Source of the DNA: a virus | Reading direction: 5' to 3' (one strand) | DNA: 46,607 nucleotides | IMG/VR virus record: IMGVR_UViG_3300007609_000037 | Span: 1-46,607 of that record | In this document: piece after piece, positions 20,728 to 28,600 of the stretch | Layout of the letters: each line of letters opens with the position of its first letter | How positions within the stretch are numbered: the stretch's first letter is position 1 | Notes under the pieces: model-generated | What the model was told of the DNA's origin: nothing | The model's database searches: none | Seen by the model: the letters and a program-made list of their open reading frames with translations, nothing else | Made by a program: the position numbers and the translations under genes

Positions 20728-20821
20728 CGTACAACTTTATAAAAATTGAAGAAAGCATAAACGGAGTCTCAACGGGGTTGTTGCGTACAACTTTATAAAA
20801 TTGAAAGAAAGCATAAAACGG
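20728..20821. repeat. Two direct repeats, 56-bp spacing
   Basis: Copies at about 20728-20764 and 20784-20820 share CGTACAACTTTATAAAA, then TTGAAGAAAGCATAAA and ACGG. The only other contents of 20448-20928 are the promoters and box 3. Confidence 0.7.
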
Positions 20822-20850
20822 GGTTAACACAAACCAGGGAAAAATTGTTC

Positions 20851-20879
20851 TTGACTTCGAATCTGCTCAAGAGTATACT
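20851..20879 (+). promoter_or_regulatory. Sigma70 promoter for the rightward structural region
   Basis: TTGACT (20851-20856), 17 bp, TATACT (20874-20879). First promoter of the rightward block. Confidence 0.85.
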
Positions 20880-20928
20880 ACTCATACAGTGAAATTCTTC
20901 ACGCAGCTGTTCGATAGAGACTGTACTC

Positions 20929-21360
20929 ATGTTAGCCGAACTCGCCGCTGCAAACGCTGCCTTTGCTATAATTAAAAAAACTATTCAAAACGGAAAGGAC
21001 ATACACGATACTGGCAGCGCAGCTATTAGTTACTTTAACAGTAAGACACAAATTCAGAAAAATTTCAATAAGAAGGGAAAACGACAAGACCTCGAAGAAT
21101 TTTTTGCACTTGAGAAGTTACGAGAGCAAGAAGAACAGCTAAAAGAGCTCATGATTTATGCTGGACGCCCCGGACTGTGGGACGATTGGTTAAAATTTCA
21201 ATCAGAAGCAAAAAGACAGAGAGACCACGAAGAATTAATGCGCCAAAAGGCCATTCTTCAACGTAATACTCAATTAAAGCAACTTGCTATGATTTTTACG
21301 GTTGGTTTATTTACAGTTGCTGCAGCTGCAGGAGCTCTCATAATTTTACTAGCTTTATGA
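20929..21360 (+). CDS. Conserved tail-anchored phage protein
   Basis: 143 residues. Start MLAELAAANAAFAIIKKTIQ, coiled-coil middle (LREQEEQLKELMIYAGRPGL with WDDWLKFQSEA) and a C-terminal membrane span (MIFTVGLFTVAAAAGALIIL). I know this pattern from unnamed proteins of marine phages. A membrane-anchored role is inferred. Its stop overlaps the next ATG. Confidence 0.72.
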   Translation: MLAELAAANAAFAIIKKTIQNGKDIHDTGSAAISYFNSKTQIQKNFNKKGKRQDLEEFFALEKLREQEEQLKELMIYAGRPGLWDDWLKFQSEAKRQRDHEELMRQKAILQRNTQLKQLAMIFTVGLFTVAAAAGALIILLAL

Positions 21361-21557
21361 TTCACGCATTCTTGCTCATCGTACTTGTAAACGGTACTGT
21401 AGATGACCAATCGATGTACTTTGCATCAATTGATCGTTGCAACTATTTCGCAAATGCGCTCACTCGTAGGCCAGCACACTCAGAACCGCCTACAGTTCGA
21501 GCGTATTGCGTTCCTAGACTAGTCGACAAAGATGCCATAGTACCCGAACTTTATTAA
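21357..21557 (+). CDS. 66-residue secreted or membrane peptide
   Basis: Hydrophobic start (MIHAFLLIVLVNG) like a signal peptide, then two cysteines (CNYF, YCVP) that may form a disulfide in the periplasm. Function unknown. ATGA overlap with the gene before. Confidence 0.6.
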   Translation: MIHAFLLIVLVNGTVDDQSMYFASIDRCNYFANALTRRPAHSEPPTVRAYCVPRLVDKDAIVPELY

Positions 21558-21575
21558 CATCGCTATAAAAATTTC

Positions 21576-21604
21576 TTGACTTTATACCTGAAGAAAAGTA
21601 TAAT
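21576..21604 (+). promoter_or_regulatory. Sigma70 promoter before terS
   Basis: TTGACT (21576-21581), 17 bp, TATAAT (21599-21604). Confidence 0.87.
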
Positions 21605-21610
21605 TCAAAA

Positions 21611-22072
21611 ATGGCAAAAGAACTAACAACAATATCTCCAGAAGGCATCGAGATAGCGAACTCCTACTTACAGTATGGAAACATTCGTGAAGTGTGCAAC
21701 TACCTCGGTGTTTCCGAGGATAAGGTTGTGTCGATGCTGAACACAAGAGAAGTAAAGACGTACATTGATACAGTGTACCTTGATATGGGCTACCGTAACC
21801 GCACCGCGATAGGGTCTGTTATGGATGACATTATAGCCTCCAAGCTTGAAGAAGCTACAGAGACTGGAATATATTCCAAAAAAGATTTAGCAGACCTATT
21901 ACAAATGGCTCACAAGATGCGTATGGATGAGATTAAAGCGCAGGCAGAACTTGAGAAAGCTTCTTCCGCTTCAATCAAAAATCAGACAAATGTACAAATC
22001 AACGAAGCTATTCCATTTGGTCAAGGCAACTACGGCAAACTAATGGAGAAACTTCTCAATGGTGGAGAGTGA
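21611..22072 (+). CDS. Terminase small subunit
   Basis: 153 residues. An N-terminal HTH (GNIREVCNYLGVSEDKVVSM) resembles the DNA-recognition part of small terminases, followed by helices with KTYIDTVYLDMGYRNR and ASKLEEATETG, then a C-terminal Asn/Gln-rich end. It is expected to bind the packaging site and recruit TerL (25292). The transcript start is close to the ATG, so the leader is very short. Several small genes lie between terS and terL. Confidence 0.72.
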   Translation: MAKELTTISPEGIEIANSYLQYGNIREVCNYLGVSEDKVVSMLNTREVKTYIDTVYLDMGYRNRTAIGSVMDDIIASKLEEATETGIYSKKDLADLLQMAHKMRMDEIKAQAELEKASSASIKNQTNVQINEAIPFGQGNYGKLMEKLLNGGE

Positions 22073-22271
22073 AAATGATCAGCGCATTCATTCGCTGGAA
22101 AATCAGTTAGACAGACACGAGGTACAGTGCGAAGAGCGTTGGAAGACTAACTTTCAGCGTCTTGGCGATATCGAGAAGGCTGTAGAACGTACTGAATCAC
22201 GAATTATTGCTGTAGGCGGAGCAGTGATCGTGTTTCTAGCGGGCCTTGTCGTAACTGTATTTTCGGGATAA
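22059..22271 (+). CDS. Coiled-coil plus membrane-span protein, holin-like
   Basis: 70 residues: a heptad-like coiled coil (HSLENQLDRHEVQCEERWKT), then one C-terminal span (IIAVGGAVIVFLAGLVVTVF). The layout recalls XhlA-type proteins. It lies directly before the SleB hydrolase gene, so it may assist hydrolase export, as a holin or accessory; this is inference. Confidence 0.6.
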   Translation: MVESENDQRIHSLENQLDRHEVQCEERWKTNFQRLGDIEKAVERTESRIIAVGGAVIVFLAGLVVTVFSG

Positions 22272-22654
22272 TGACAGTTTTGATGTGTATGGCTTTGAAT
22301 ATTTACTTCGAAGCTCGCAATCAAGACTTTGACGCCCAACTCGCAGTAGCACACGTAGTAGAAAATCGAGTTCTGGACTCTCAGTTTCCGAATAGTTACT
22401 GCGGGGTCATAAAGGACGGAGGAGAGCGCCGAAATCGCTGCCAATTTTCTTGGTATTGTGACGGAAAGAGTGATACTCCATTTGATTCATCTGCATGGGC
22501 TGCTGCTGTAAAAGTAGCGGGAAGCTACTGGAAGTACGAAGACCCTACGAATGGAGCATTGTGGTACCATGCACACTATGTAAACCCTCGATGGGCGGGA
22601 AATAATTATATTACTGTAGGAGCGCATAAATTTTACAGCGCTTTGTACGATTAG
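22271..22654 (+). CDS. Cell wall hydrolase, SleB/Hydrolase_2 family
   Basis: 127 residues with the family signature: MALNIYFEARNQDFDAQLAV (catalytic Glu in EAR), AHVVENRV, NSYCGVIKDGG, CQFSWYCDGKSD, then WYHAHYVNPRW. Family members hydrolyse peptidoglycan (transglycosylase or amidase). There is no signal peptide. The gene is with the packaging block, so it may be virion-associated or a second endolysin, distinct from the GH24 lysozyme. Confidence 0.87.
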   Translation: MTVLMCMALNIYFEARNQDFDAQLAVAHVVENRVLDSQFPNSYCGVIKDGGERRNRCQFSWYCDGKSDTPFDSSAWAAAVKVAGSYWKYEDPTNGALWYHAHYVNPRWAGNNYITVGAHKFYSALYD

Positions 22655-22663
22655 GAGAGATTT

Positions 22664-22828
22664 ATGGCTTCAGAAGCTGGAAAAGGCTCAGGCCGCCGTA
22701 AAGGACGCGACGATAAAGCGTACGCCACAGGTTGGGACTTAGCGTTTGGTCCCAAAAAGGAGAAAGAAGAATGCGAACAGTTAGACGAAAGCGAAATACT
22801 TGGTACGTCGAAGAAGCCGGAAAAGTAA
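22664..22828 (+). CDS. 54-residue basic protein, unknown
   Basis: Starts MASEAGKGSGRRKGRDDKAY, then GWDLAFGPKK; a pattern found in small phage proteins next to terminase genes. Overlaps the EF-hand gene in another frame. GGAGAG before ATG. Confidence 0.55.
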   Translation: MASEAGKGSGRRKGRDDKAYATGWDLAFGPKKEKEECEQLDESEILGTSKKPEK

Positions 22829-23010
22829 TTAACTACTTTTATGAAGAAGACCTAGCTTATGAGTTTGCAGGGATTTCAAAACCTGGCCCCGAGCCAAAAC
22901 TCGCAGGTGCAATTGTTGAGGAGACTATCCTAGAGGCCGACCTAGATAACGATGGTGTTATCGAAAAGGCAGAGCTTGAAGCATGGCTGCAAGAAAGCGA
23001 AGAAAAGTAG
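22771..23010 (+). CDS. Small EF-hand-like protein
   Basis: 79 residues from ATG 22771 (AAGGAG upstream). The N-terminus is basic (RRKRNTWYVEE). Residues 57-68, DLDNDGVIEKAE, match a canonical EF-hand loop (D1, D3, D5, G6, I8, E12) flanked by helices. Calcium binding is likely but a single loop is unusual. Role unknown. Confidence 0.65.
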   Translation: MRTVRRKRNTWYVEEAGKVINYFYEEDLAYEFAGISKPGPEPKLAGAIVEETILEADLDNDGVIEKAELEAWLQESEEK

Positions 23011-23168
23011 CAAAGAAACGACCAGTTCCAACAAATAAAAGACTTTACTCAAAAGTGAAGTCAGAGGCAAAACGTAAGTTTAAGGTATATCCTTCAGCTT
23101 ACGCAAATGGATGGCTTGTAAAAACTTATAAAGCCAGAGGCGGCAAATACCGCATGGGGAGCAAATAA
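22983..23168 (+). CDS. Conserved basic phage protein
   Basis: 61 residues: KRLYSKVKSEAKRKFKVYPS, then AYANGWLVKTYKARGGKYR, a pattern recurrent in marine phage genomes (related to the DUF5872 proteins). Probably DNA- or RNA-binding. Coupled to the next gene (TAATG). Confidence 0.7.
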   Translation: MAARKRRKVAKKRPVPTNKRLYSKVKSEAKRKFKVYPSAYANGWLVKTYKARGGKYRMGSK

Positions 23169-23320
23169 TGCCAGCACATTACGGAAAGAAAAAGCCTGCA
23201 AAGAAAAAGCCTGCAAAACGGGGCAAGAAAAAGTCAATGGGTTTGACAGCAAAGCAGAAGAAATTGCCAAAGGCTTTGCAAATGGCAATTCTTCGAAAAA
23301 AGCGTAAAGGCAAAAAATAA
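23168..23320 (+). CDS. 50-residue Lys-rich protein
   Basis: Starts MPAHYGKKKPAKKKPAKRG and has repeats of KKPA. Highly basic, nucleic-acid binding likely. TAATG overlaps on both sides. Confidence 0.6.
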   Translation: MPAHYGKKKPAKKKPAKRGKKKSMGLTAKQKKLPKALQMAILRKKRKGKK

Positions 23321-23571
23321 TGAAAGCACTATATTTAGGAAACGGTAAAGCAATTCTTACAAAAGATGGACATACAGATGTTCAGTCCGCTGAAAAAAGC
23401 ATAAAAACAATTATGCAGCACTGCGAAATGATACTTATGGCTTTTGAAGAGATGGATGCCGAGGGCTCGTTACCTACTTGGTGGACGAATAAAATAGCAG
23501 TTTCAGAGCACGAAATCGTGCAAGCGGCAAATTATTTAGCTGCGGATATGGATCATGGCGACGAAGCCTAG
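23320..23571 (+). CDS. Conserved phage protein, unknown
   Basis: 83 residues: LGNGKAILTKDGHTDVQSAE, then LPTWWTNKIAVSEHEIVQAA and NYL. The TWWTNK motif occurs in unnamed proteins of marine phages. Function unknown. Confidence 0.65.
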   Translation: MKALYLGNGKAILTKDGHTDVQSAEKSIKTIMQHCEMILMAFEEMDAEGSLPTWWTNKIAVSEHEIVQAANYLAADMDHGDEA

Positions 23572-23839
23572 TGGTGGCCTAACTAAGTGGTTTAAAGAAA
23601 AGTGGGTAGATATCTCTCGCCCGAAGAAGGGCGGCGGATATAAGCCTTGTGGTCGTAAGACTTCTAAAAAAGGAAAGTACCCAAAATGTGTGCCAGCTTC
23701 CAAAGCTGCACGAATGACTCCAGCTCAACGTAGATCTGCTATTCGTCGTAAACGAGCAGCGGGTAATCCTGGAGGCAAGCCGAGAAATGTAGCAACATTT
23801 GCTCGCAAGAGGCAAAGACGTGCCCGTAAGAAAGGTTAA
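23555..23839 (+). CDS. DUF5872-type basic phage protein
   Basis: 94 residues: TKWFKEKWVDISRPKKGGGY, PCGRKTSKKGKYPKCVPASK and AARMTPAQRRSAIRRKR, the recognisable DUF5872-type pattern. Strongly basic. Found in many cyanophages and marine phages; function not established. Confidence 0.78.
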   Translation: MATKPSGGLTKWFKEKWVDISRPKKGGGYKPCGRKTSKKGKYPKCVPASKAARMTPAQRRSAIRRKRAAGNPGGKPRNVATFARKRQRRARKKG

Positions 23840-23963
23840 AGGTGGATATAAGTGGGGTAAGTCTGGAAAGACTTACAAAACCAAGAAAGAAGCTGAAAAA
23901 CAGGCTCGAGCTATCTACGCAAGTGGGTACAAGAAGAAAAAACGTGGCAGCAAAAAGAGGTAA
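23820..23963 (+). CDS. 47-residue basic peptide, GTG start
   Basis: Starts MPVRKVKGGYKWGKSGKTYK, then TKKEAEKQARAIYASGYKKK, a small peptide common in phages. Overlaps the DUF5872-type gene and the following gene. Confidence 0.68.
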   Translation: MPVRKVKGGYKWGKSGKTYKTKKEAEKQARAIYASGYKKKKRGSKKR

Positions 23964-24246
23964 GAAGAAAGACTCTAGGCTTAAAAGAGCTCGCGTATCT
24001 GGGTATAACAAGCCTAAACGTACTCCAGGGCATCCCAAAAAGTCCCATATTGTAGTAGCAAAAGTTGGTACGAAAGTGAAGACTATTCGATTTGGGCAGC
24101 AAGGCGCTAAAACTGCTGGTAAGCCAAAGAAAGGCGAGTCAGAAGCAATGAAAAAGAAGCGTGCTTCTTTTAAAGCTCGACATGCAAAAAATATTGCAAA
24201 GGGTAAGATGAGCGCAGCTTATTGGGCCGATAAGGTGAAATGGTAA
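23944..24246 (+). CDS. Conserved basic phage protein (DUF6321-like)
   Basis: From GTG 23944 the 100-residue protein contains RTPGHPKKSHIVVAKVGTKV, KTIRFGQQG, then SFKARHAKNIAKGKMSAAYW. This pattern is strongly conserved in marine phages. Basic; role unknown. The earlier ATG 23842 would give an extra non-conserved start. Confidence 0.75.
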   Translation: MAAKRGKKKDSRLKRARVSGYNKPKRTPGHPKKSHIVVAKVGTKVKTIRFGQQGAKTAGKPKKGESEAMKKKRASFKARHAKNIAKGKMSAAYWADKVKW

Positions 24247-24938
24247 TGATAGGAAGCTACTCTTTAGATATTGCTCGTAAAGCTGAAAGAGATTATACAT
24301 TTGAACATAAATTTGGGGCAAACCCTAATCTTATTTCTGGTACTCAAACTGTTTGGACCGAAGGAGGCGATTACCCTTGGAGTGCTTTAGACTCTTCTCA
24401 AATTCTCTATATTAAAAGTTCTGCTGCCGATACAGGGTCTTTAACTGTATATGGGCTTGATAACAATTATATACTTCAGGAAGAAACAGTCACACTAACA
24501 GGTACAACTGCAGTTGCTACGCAAAATACTTTTAAGCGTATTTACCGTATGGTTTATAGTGATAGTGCTGTAAACGCGGGCACAATTACAGCTCATACCG
24601 TATCAGGTTCAGGAACAGTAGTTGGACACATGGAAGCAGAAACTTCTCAAACACTTATGTGTGTTTATACTGTTCCTGCAAATACTCGCGCGTATTTAAC
24701 ACAGTTTACTGTTGGTATTGGTAAGGGCGGAGACGCTGAGTTCAAACTCTTTATTAGAGATTTTGGAGCAGCTTTTAGGATTAGAGCACAACTAGAGCTT
24801 TATGAAACAACTTTTACTCAGACATACTCAGTACCTTTCTATCTGCCCCCTAAAATGGATATAGAACTTCGAGCAACAACCTCCGGCAATAACTTTCCAG
24901 CCACTGGCTCATTTGATTTAATATTAGACCCGATTTAA
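24246..24938 (+). CDS. Phage structural protein candidate
   Basis: 230 residues from ATG 24246 (TAATG overlap). It is beta-rich: KFGANPNLISGTQTVWTEGG, ILYIKSSAADTGSLTVYGLD and TVTLTGTTAVATQNTFKRIY. This resembles unnamed virion proteins of marine phages, possibly a head decoration or neck protein. No enzymatic motif. Confidence 0.68.
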   Translation: MIGSYSLDIARKAERDYTFEHKFGANPNLISGTQTVWTEGGDYPWSALDSSQILYIKSSAADTGSLTVYGLDNNYILQEETVTLTGTTAVATQNTFKRIYRMVYSDSAVNAGTITAHTVSGSGTVVGHMEAETSQTLMCVYTVPANTRAYLTQFTVGIGKGGDAEFKLFIRDFGAAFRIRAQLELYETTFTQTYSVPFYLPPKMDIELRATTSGNNFPATGSFDLILDPI

Positions 24939-24950
24939 TAGGAGAATATT

Positions 24951-25292
24951 TTGGAAGATACAACCCGAAACGAAGTACAAGTAGATTTAGACAAGTATAA
25001 TGCTCTTCTAAATCGCATAGATGAGCTAGAAGATGCTGCTTCAGCAGAGCCTGCGCCTGCAACCCCAGAAGCTCGATTCCAGAAAATTAAAGACTTAGCA
25101 GCTGCAGTAGATTCTTGGCGTATTTTTCCAAGAATCTTTATTACTACATATATTTACTTACTCTACTCTAGCTCAACCTGGTTTATGGCTCTTGAAGCAC
25201 CTACAATGGAGCAAGCAGGGTTAATTTCAGTAATTGTAGGAGCAGGCGCTGCTTGGTTTGGGCTGTACGCAAATAGCGGAAAGAAGGAATAA
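24951..25292 (+). CDS. Two-span membrane protein, TTG start
   Basis: 113 residues from TTG 24951 (GGAG upstream). Coiled N-terminus (VDLDKYNALLNRIDELED), then two spans (IFPRIFITTYIYLLY, AGLISVIVGAGAAWFGL). Comparable proteins in marine phages lie before terL and have been called holin-like. Function uncertain. Confidence 0.65.
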   Translation: MEDTTRNEVQVDLDKYNALLNRIDELEDAASAEPAPATPEARFQKIKDLAAAVDSWRIFPRIFITTYIYLLYSSSTWFMALEAPTMEQAGLISVIVGAGAAWFGLYANSGKKE

Positions 25293-26596
25293 TGGCAGTA
25301 CAAGTTAGTCGAAGGGACGTTCCCTCAACAGAAGTACAAGAGTTACAATCTGATCATAGATTTATCAAACTCCCAGTAGCTCCTTACCTGGATTTACTGG
25401 GAATTGATCCATTACCTTCCCAAGTAGCCTTAATAAACGCAATTAATAATCCAAAATATCGTTTTGTATCAGCAGCGCTTTCTAGGCGTCAAGGCAAAAC
25501 TTATATTGCAAATATTATTGGCCAGTTAATTTCACTCGTTCCGGGGTCGAACATACTTATTATGTCCCCCAACTATTCCTTATCCCAAATTTCCTTTGAT
25601 CTGCAAAGAAATCTCATTAAACACTTTGACCTAGAAGTTACCAGAGATAACGCAAAAGATAAAGTTATTGAAATTTCTAACGGCTCTACTGTGCGAATGG
25701 GTTCCGTAAACCAGGTAGACTCTTCTGTAGGACGTTCCTACGACCTTATTATTTTTGACGAAGCCGCACTTACAGACGGAGAAGAAGCTTTTAACGTGTC
25801 TCTTCGTCCTACTCTAGATAAAGATAATTCAAAAGCAATTTTTATCTCTACACCTCGGGGAAAGAATAACTGGTTTGCAAAGTTTTTTGACAGAGGATTT
25901 TCTGATGAGTTTCCCGAATGGATAAGCATAAAGGCTACTTATAAAGATAATCCTCGCATGAGCCAACACGATGTAGACGAAGCTAAAAAGTCGATGAGTG
26001 AATCAGAATTTAAGCAAGAGTATGAAGCCGACTTTAACACATACGAAGGACAAATTTGGAACTTTAATGCAGAGGAATGCGTGGCAGATCTTTCAGAGCT
26101 CGATACTACGGGTATGGATATTATAGGAGGACTTGACGTAGGCTTCCGAGATCCTACTGCTTTTTGTGTAATTGCATATGATTGGGACTCAGGTAAATAC
26201 TATGTTCTAGACGAATATTATGATTCAGAAAAAACTACTGAGAAGCACGCAGAAGAGATTAGAGACCATATTCATAGGCATAATATAGATTATATTTACA
26301 TAGACTCTGCAGCAGCACAAACTCGATTTGATTTTGCACAGAATTATGATATTAGCACTATAAATGCAAAGAAGTCCATTATTGATGGTATTGGACATGT
26401 AGCAGCAATAGTTGATAATAATAATTTGATTGTAGATCAGAGATGTGCAGAAACGCTTTCTTGCTTAGATCAGTACCAGTGGGATCCTAACCCTAATCTA
26501 CTGAAAGAGAAGCCCAAGCACAATAAAGCATCGCACATGGCAGATGCACTTAGGTATGGGCTCTATTCGTTTGAAACTTCGCAGACTGGCTTTTAA
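25292..26596 (+). CDS. terL: Terminase large subunit
   Basis: 434 residues. ATPase half: Walker A LSRRQGKTY (64-70 core), Walker B YDLIIFDEAA (151-159), C motif region IFISTPRGKNN (184-192). Nuclease half starts near IIGGLDVGFRDPTAFC (279-288 Asp), with a further Asp at YIYIDSAAAQ and the end DALRYGLYSF. It translocates DNA into the prohead and cuts it. Confidence 0.95.
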   Translation: MAVQVSRRDVPSTEVQELQSDHRFIKLPVAPYLDLLGIDPLPSQVALINAINNPKYRFVSAALSRRQGKTYIANIIGQLISLVPGSNILIMSPNYSLSQISFDLQRNLIKHFDLEVTRDNAKDKVIEISNGSTVRMGSVNQVDSSVGRSYDLIIFDEAALTDGEEAFNVSLRPTLDKDNSKAIFISTPRGKNNWFAKFFDRGFSDEFPEWISIKATYKDNPRMSQHDVDEAKKSMSESEFKQEYEADFNTYEGQIWNFNAEECVADLSELDTTGMDIIGGLDVGFRDPTAFCVIAYDWDSGKYYVLDEYYDSEKTTEKHAEEIRDHIHRHNIDYIYIDSAAAQTRFDFAQNYDISTINAKKSIIDGIGHVAAIVDNNNLIVDQRCAETLSCLDQYQWDPNPNLLKEKPKHNKASHMADALRYGLYSFETSQTGF

Positions 26597-26619
26597 TAAT
26601 ACATGACCAAAAATAGTGT

Positions 26620-26648
26620 TTGACAAGAAACCTCAAGTTAGCTATAAT
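26620..26648 (+). promoter_or_regulatory. Sigma70 promoter before the HNH gene
   Basis: TTGACA (26620-26625), 17 bp, TATAAT (26643-26648), consensus in both hexamers. Confidence 0.9.
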
Positions 26649-26676
26649 TTCGATATTAAAGTGGAAAAGCAAACCT

Positions 26677-27060
26677 ATGGCACAGCTAAAAAGAGATAAA
26701 GTTAAGTATATTCGAGATAAAGCAAAGTCTCAGTATGAAAAAGCAAGTGCATGTTACATTTGTAACAGTATAGAAAAGTTAGATTTTCACCACTTTTATA
26801 GTTTAAGTCCTCTGCTTTCTAAGTGGTTAAAAGAAAAACAGGCCATTCGTCCAGAGCACTACACAGATGAATACATAATAGTTTGGCGAGATGAATTCAT
26901 AAAAGAAAAGCACGCAGAACTATACGACTATACAGTAACATTGTGCCACGATCACCATTTAGAGTTGCACTCAATTTATGGAAAAGACCCTTCTTTAGCA
27001 ACTGCTAAAAAACAAGAGAATTGGGTAGAAATACAGAGAACTAAACATGGCGTGGTATGA
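26677..27060 (+). CDS. HNH endonuclease
   Basis: From ATG 26677 (127 residues). CYICNSIEKLDFHHFYSL and LCHDHHLELHSIYG give the CxxC, HH and CxxH pattern of an HNH metal-finger nuclease. Such genes next to terminases can act in packaging cleavage, or be mobile. It has its own consensus promoter and overlaps the portal ATG. Confidence 0.8.
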   Translation: MAQLKRDKVKYIRDKAKSQYEKASACYICNSIEKLDFHHFYSLSPLLSKWLKEKQAIRPEHYTDEYIIVWRDEFIKEKHAELYDYTVTLCHDHHLELHSIYGKDPSLATAKKQENWVEIQRTKHGVV

Positions 27061-28240
27061 TGCAATAATTGGCAGAAAGGCAGAGGATTTAGAAGAAAAA
27101 CTAAACCCTGCTCAGCCATACTACGACAATAAAATTGAACCTACTCGTGAGCCTACTTACTCATACGAGCGCGCCTATGAAGAGCTAGAAATAGTAAATC
27201 GCGGTGTGAATATGATTGTAGATGATGCTGCCGAAATTGGCACAATTGTAGGAATGGCCGCAAAAGGCACTGCGGTACAGAAAGGAATTAAGCGTTCTAG
27301 AGTAGACCTTCTTTTAAACTCTGAGCCTAATCCTTTTCAAGATATAAATACTTTCCGTAGAAACTGCATTATTGATCTGATTCTAGACGGAAACATTTTT
27401 ATTTATTTCGATGGCGTACACCTCTATCATCTGCCCGCAGATAAGATGGTTATTCACGCTAGCGATACTACTTACATTGAAAAATTTACTTTTAATGAGC
27501 GAATTAACTATTCTCCTAGCGAGATTATTCATGTAAAAGAAAACTCGTTCTATTCAATCTATCGCGGGGTCCCACGACTGAGCCCGGCATTGCGAACAAT
27601 GCAATTGATGACGAGCATGAGAAAATTTCAGGATAACTTCTTTAAGAATGGAGCTGTCCCCGGACTCGTACTTAAGAGCCCTAACACTTTATCAGAGAAA
27701 ATTAAAGAGCGTATGCTCATGTCTTGGCAGGCTCGATATAAGCCAGATGCAGGAGGCCGACGACCTCTAATTCTCGATGGTGGTATTGAAGTAGATAAGA
27801 TTTCAAATGTAAACTTCAAAGAGCTTGACTTTCAAAGCGCCACTGAAGAGACTGAAAAAACTATTTTGAAGGCGCTTGGCATTCCACCAATCTTACTAGA
27901 TTCTGGAAACAATGCAAATCTTCGTCCAAATATGCGTTTGTATTATTTGGAAACTGTACTACCTATAGTCAAAAAATTGAACTTTGCTCTTGAGCGGTTC
28001 TTCGGTTACGAGCTTTCAGAAGATATTACTAATATTCCAGCATTGCAACCAGAACTACGTGATTCCGCACAATATTACTCTGCACTAGTAAATGCAGGAA
28101 TTATTACCCCTAATGAAGCACGGGATAAATTAGGGTTTGAAGATGTGGAAGGTCACAGCGATTTAAGAGTTCCTGCTAATATTGCAGGAAGTGCTACCAA
28201 CCCGGATTTAGGCGGCAGACCCACAGAAGGAGAAGAGTAA
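27047..28240 (+). CDS. Portal protein (HK97 family)
   Basis: 397 residues, HK97-type portal pattern: YERAYEELEIVNRGVNMIVD, LLNSEPNPFQDINTFRRNC, FSPSEIIHVKE-like INYSPSEIIHVK, and the C-terminal QPELRDSAQYYSALVNAGII with NEARDKLGFE. Forms the dodecameric DNA gate in the capsid. Confidence 0.92.
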   Translation: MAWYDAIIGRKAEDLEEKLNPAQPYYDNKIEPTREPTYSYERAYEELEIVNRGVNMIVDDAAEIGTIVGMAAKGTAVQKGIKRSRVDLLLNSEPNPFQDINTFRRNCIIDLILDGNIFIYFDGVHLYHLPADKMVIHASDTTYIEKFTFNERINYSPSEIIHVKENSFYSIYRGVPRLSPALRTMQLMTSMRKFQDNFFKNGAVPGLVLKSPNTLSEKIKERMLMSWQARYKPDAGGRRPLILDGGIEVDKISNVNFKELDFQSATEETEKTILKALGIPPILLDSGNNANLRPNMRLYYLETVLPIVKKLNFALERFFGYELSEDITNIPALQPELRDSAQYYSALVNAGIITPNEARDKLGFEDVEGHSDLRVPANIAGSATNPDLGGRPTEGEE

Positions 28241-28600
28241 ATGTCTAACGTTAGACAGCGTAAAAAAGCACTACAAGATTTAGCAATGTATTTTGCAGAG
28301 AAAGGAAGAGTACTTAGTCAGCAAGAATACATTGATTCAAAGGATAAGCCTATACCTTTTTCAGGTATTAGAAATGTATTTCGTAGCTACTCAAGAGCAC
28401 TAACAATGCTAGAGAAAGCAGAGCCTGAACTATCTCGAATGTCGATGAAGCCGAAACCAGAGCTTCCAAAAGTAAAGATAGAAAAGCCAAAAATCGAAGT
28501 ACCAAAACCACAGCCAGTAAAGATTGAAGTACCAAAGCCTGCACCACCAAAGGCTGAGCCTGCGAAAGCAGAGGTAAAAGAAGATGGAAAAGATATTTAA
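28241..28600 (+). CDS. 119-residue protein with Pro/Lys-rich tail
   Basis: N-terminal helical part (RKKALQDLAMYFAEKGRVLS) and a C-terminal low-complexity tail of KPKxEVPKP repeats (about 70-115). Function unknown; lies between portal and protease, so a scaffold or head accessory role is possible. Overlaps the next gene start. Confidence 0.6.
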   Translation: MSNVRQRKKALQDLAMYFAEKGRVLSQQEYIDSKDKPIPFSGIRNVFRSYSRALTMLEKAEPELSRMSMKPKPELPKVKIEKPKIEVPKPQPVKIEVPKPAPPKAEPAKAEVKEDGKDI

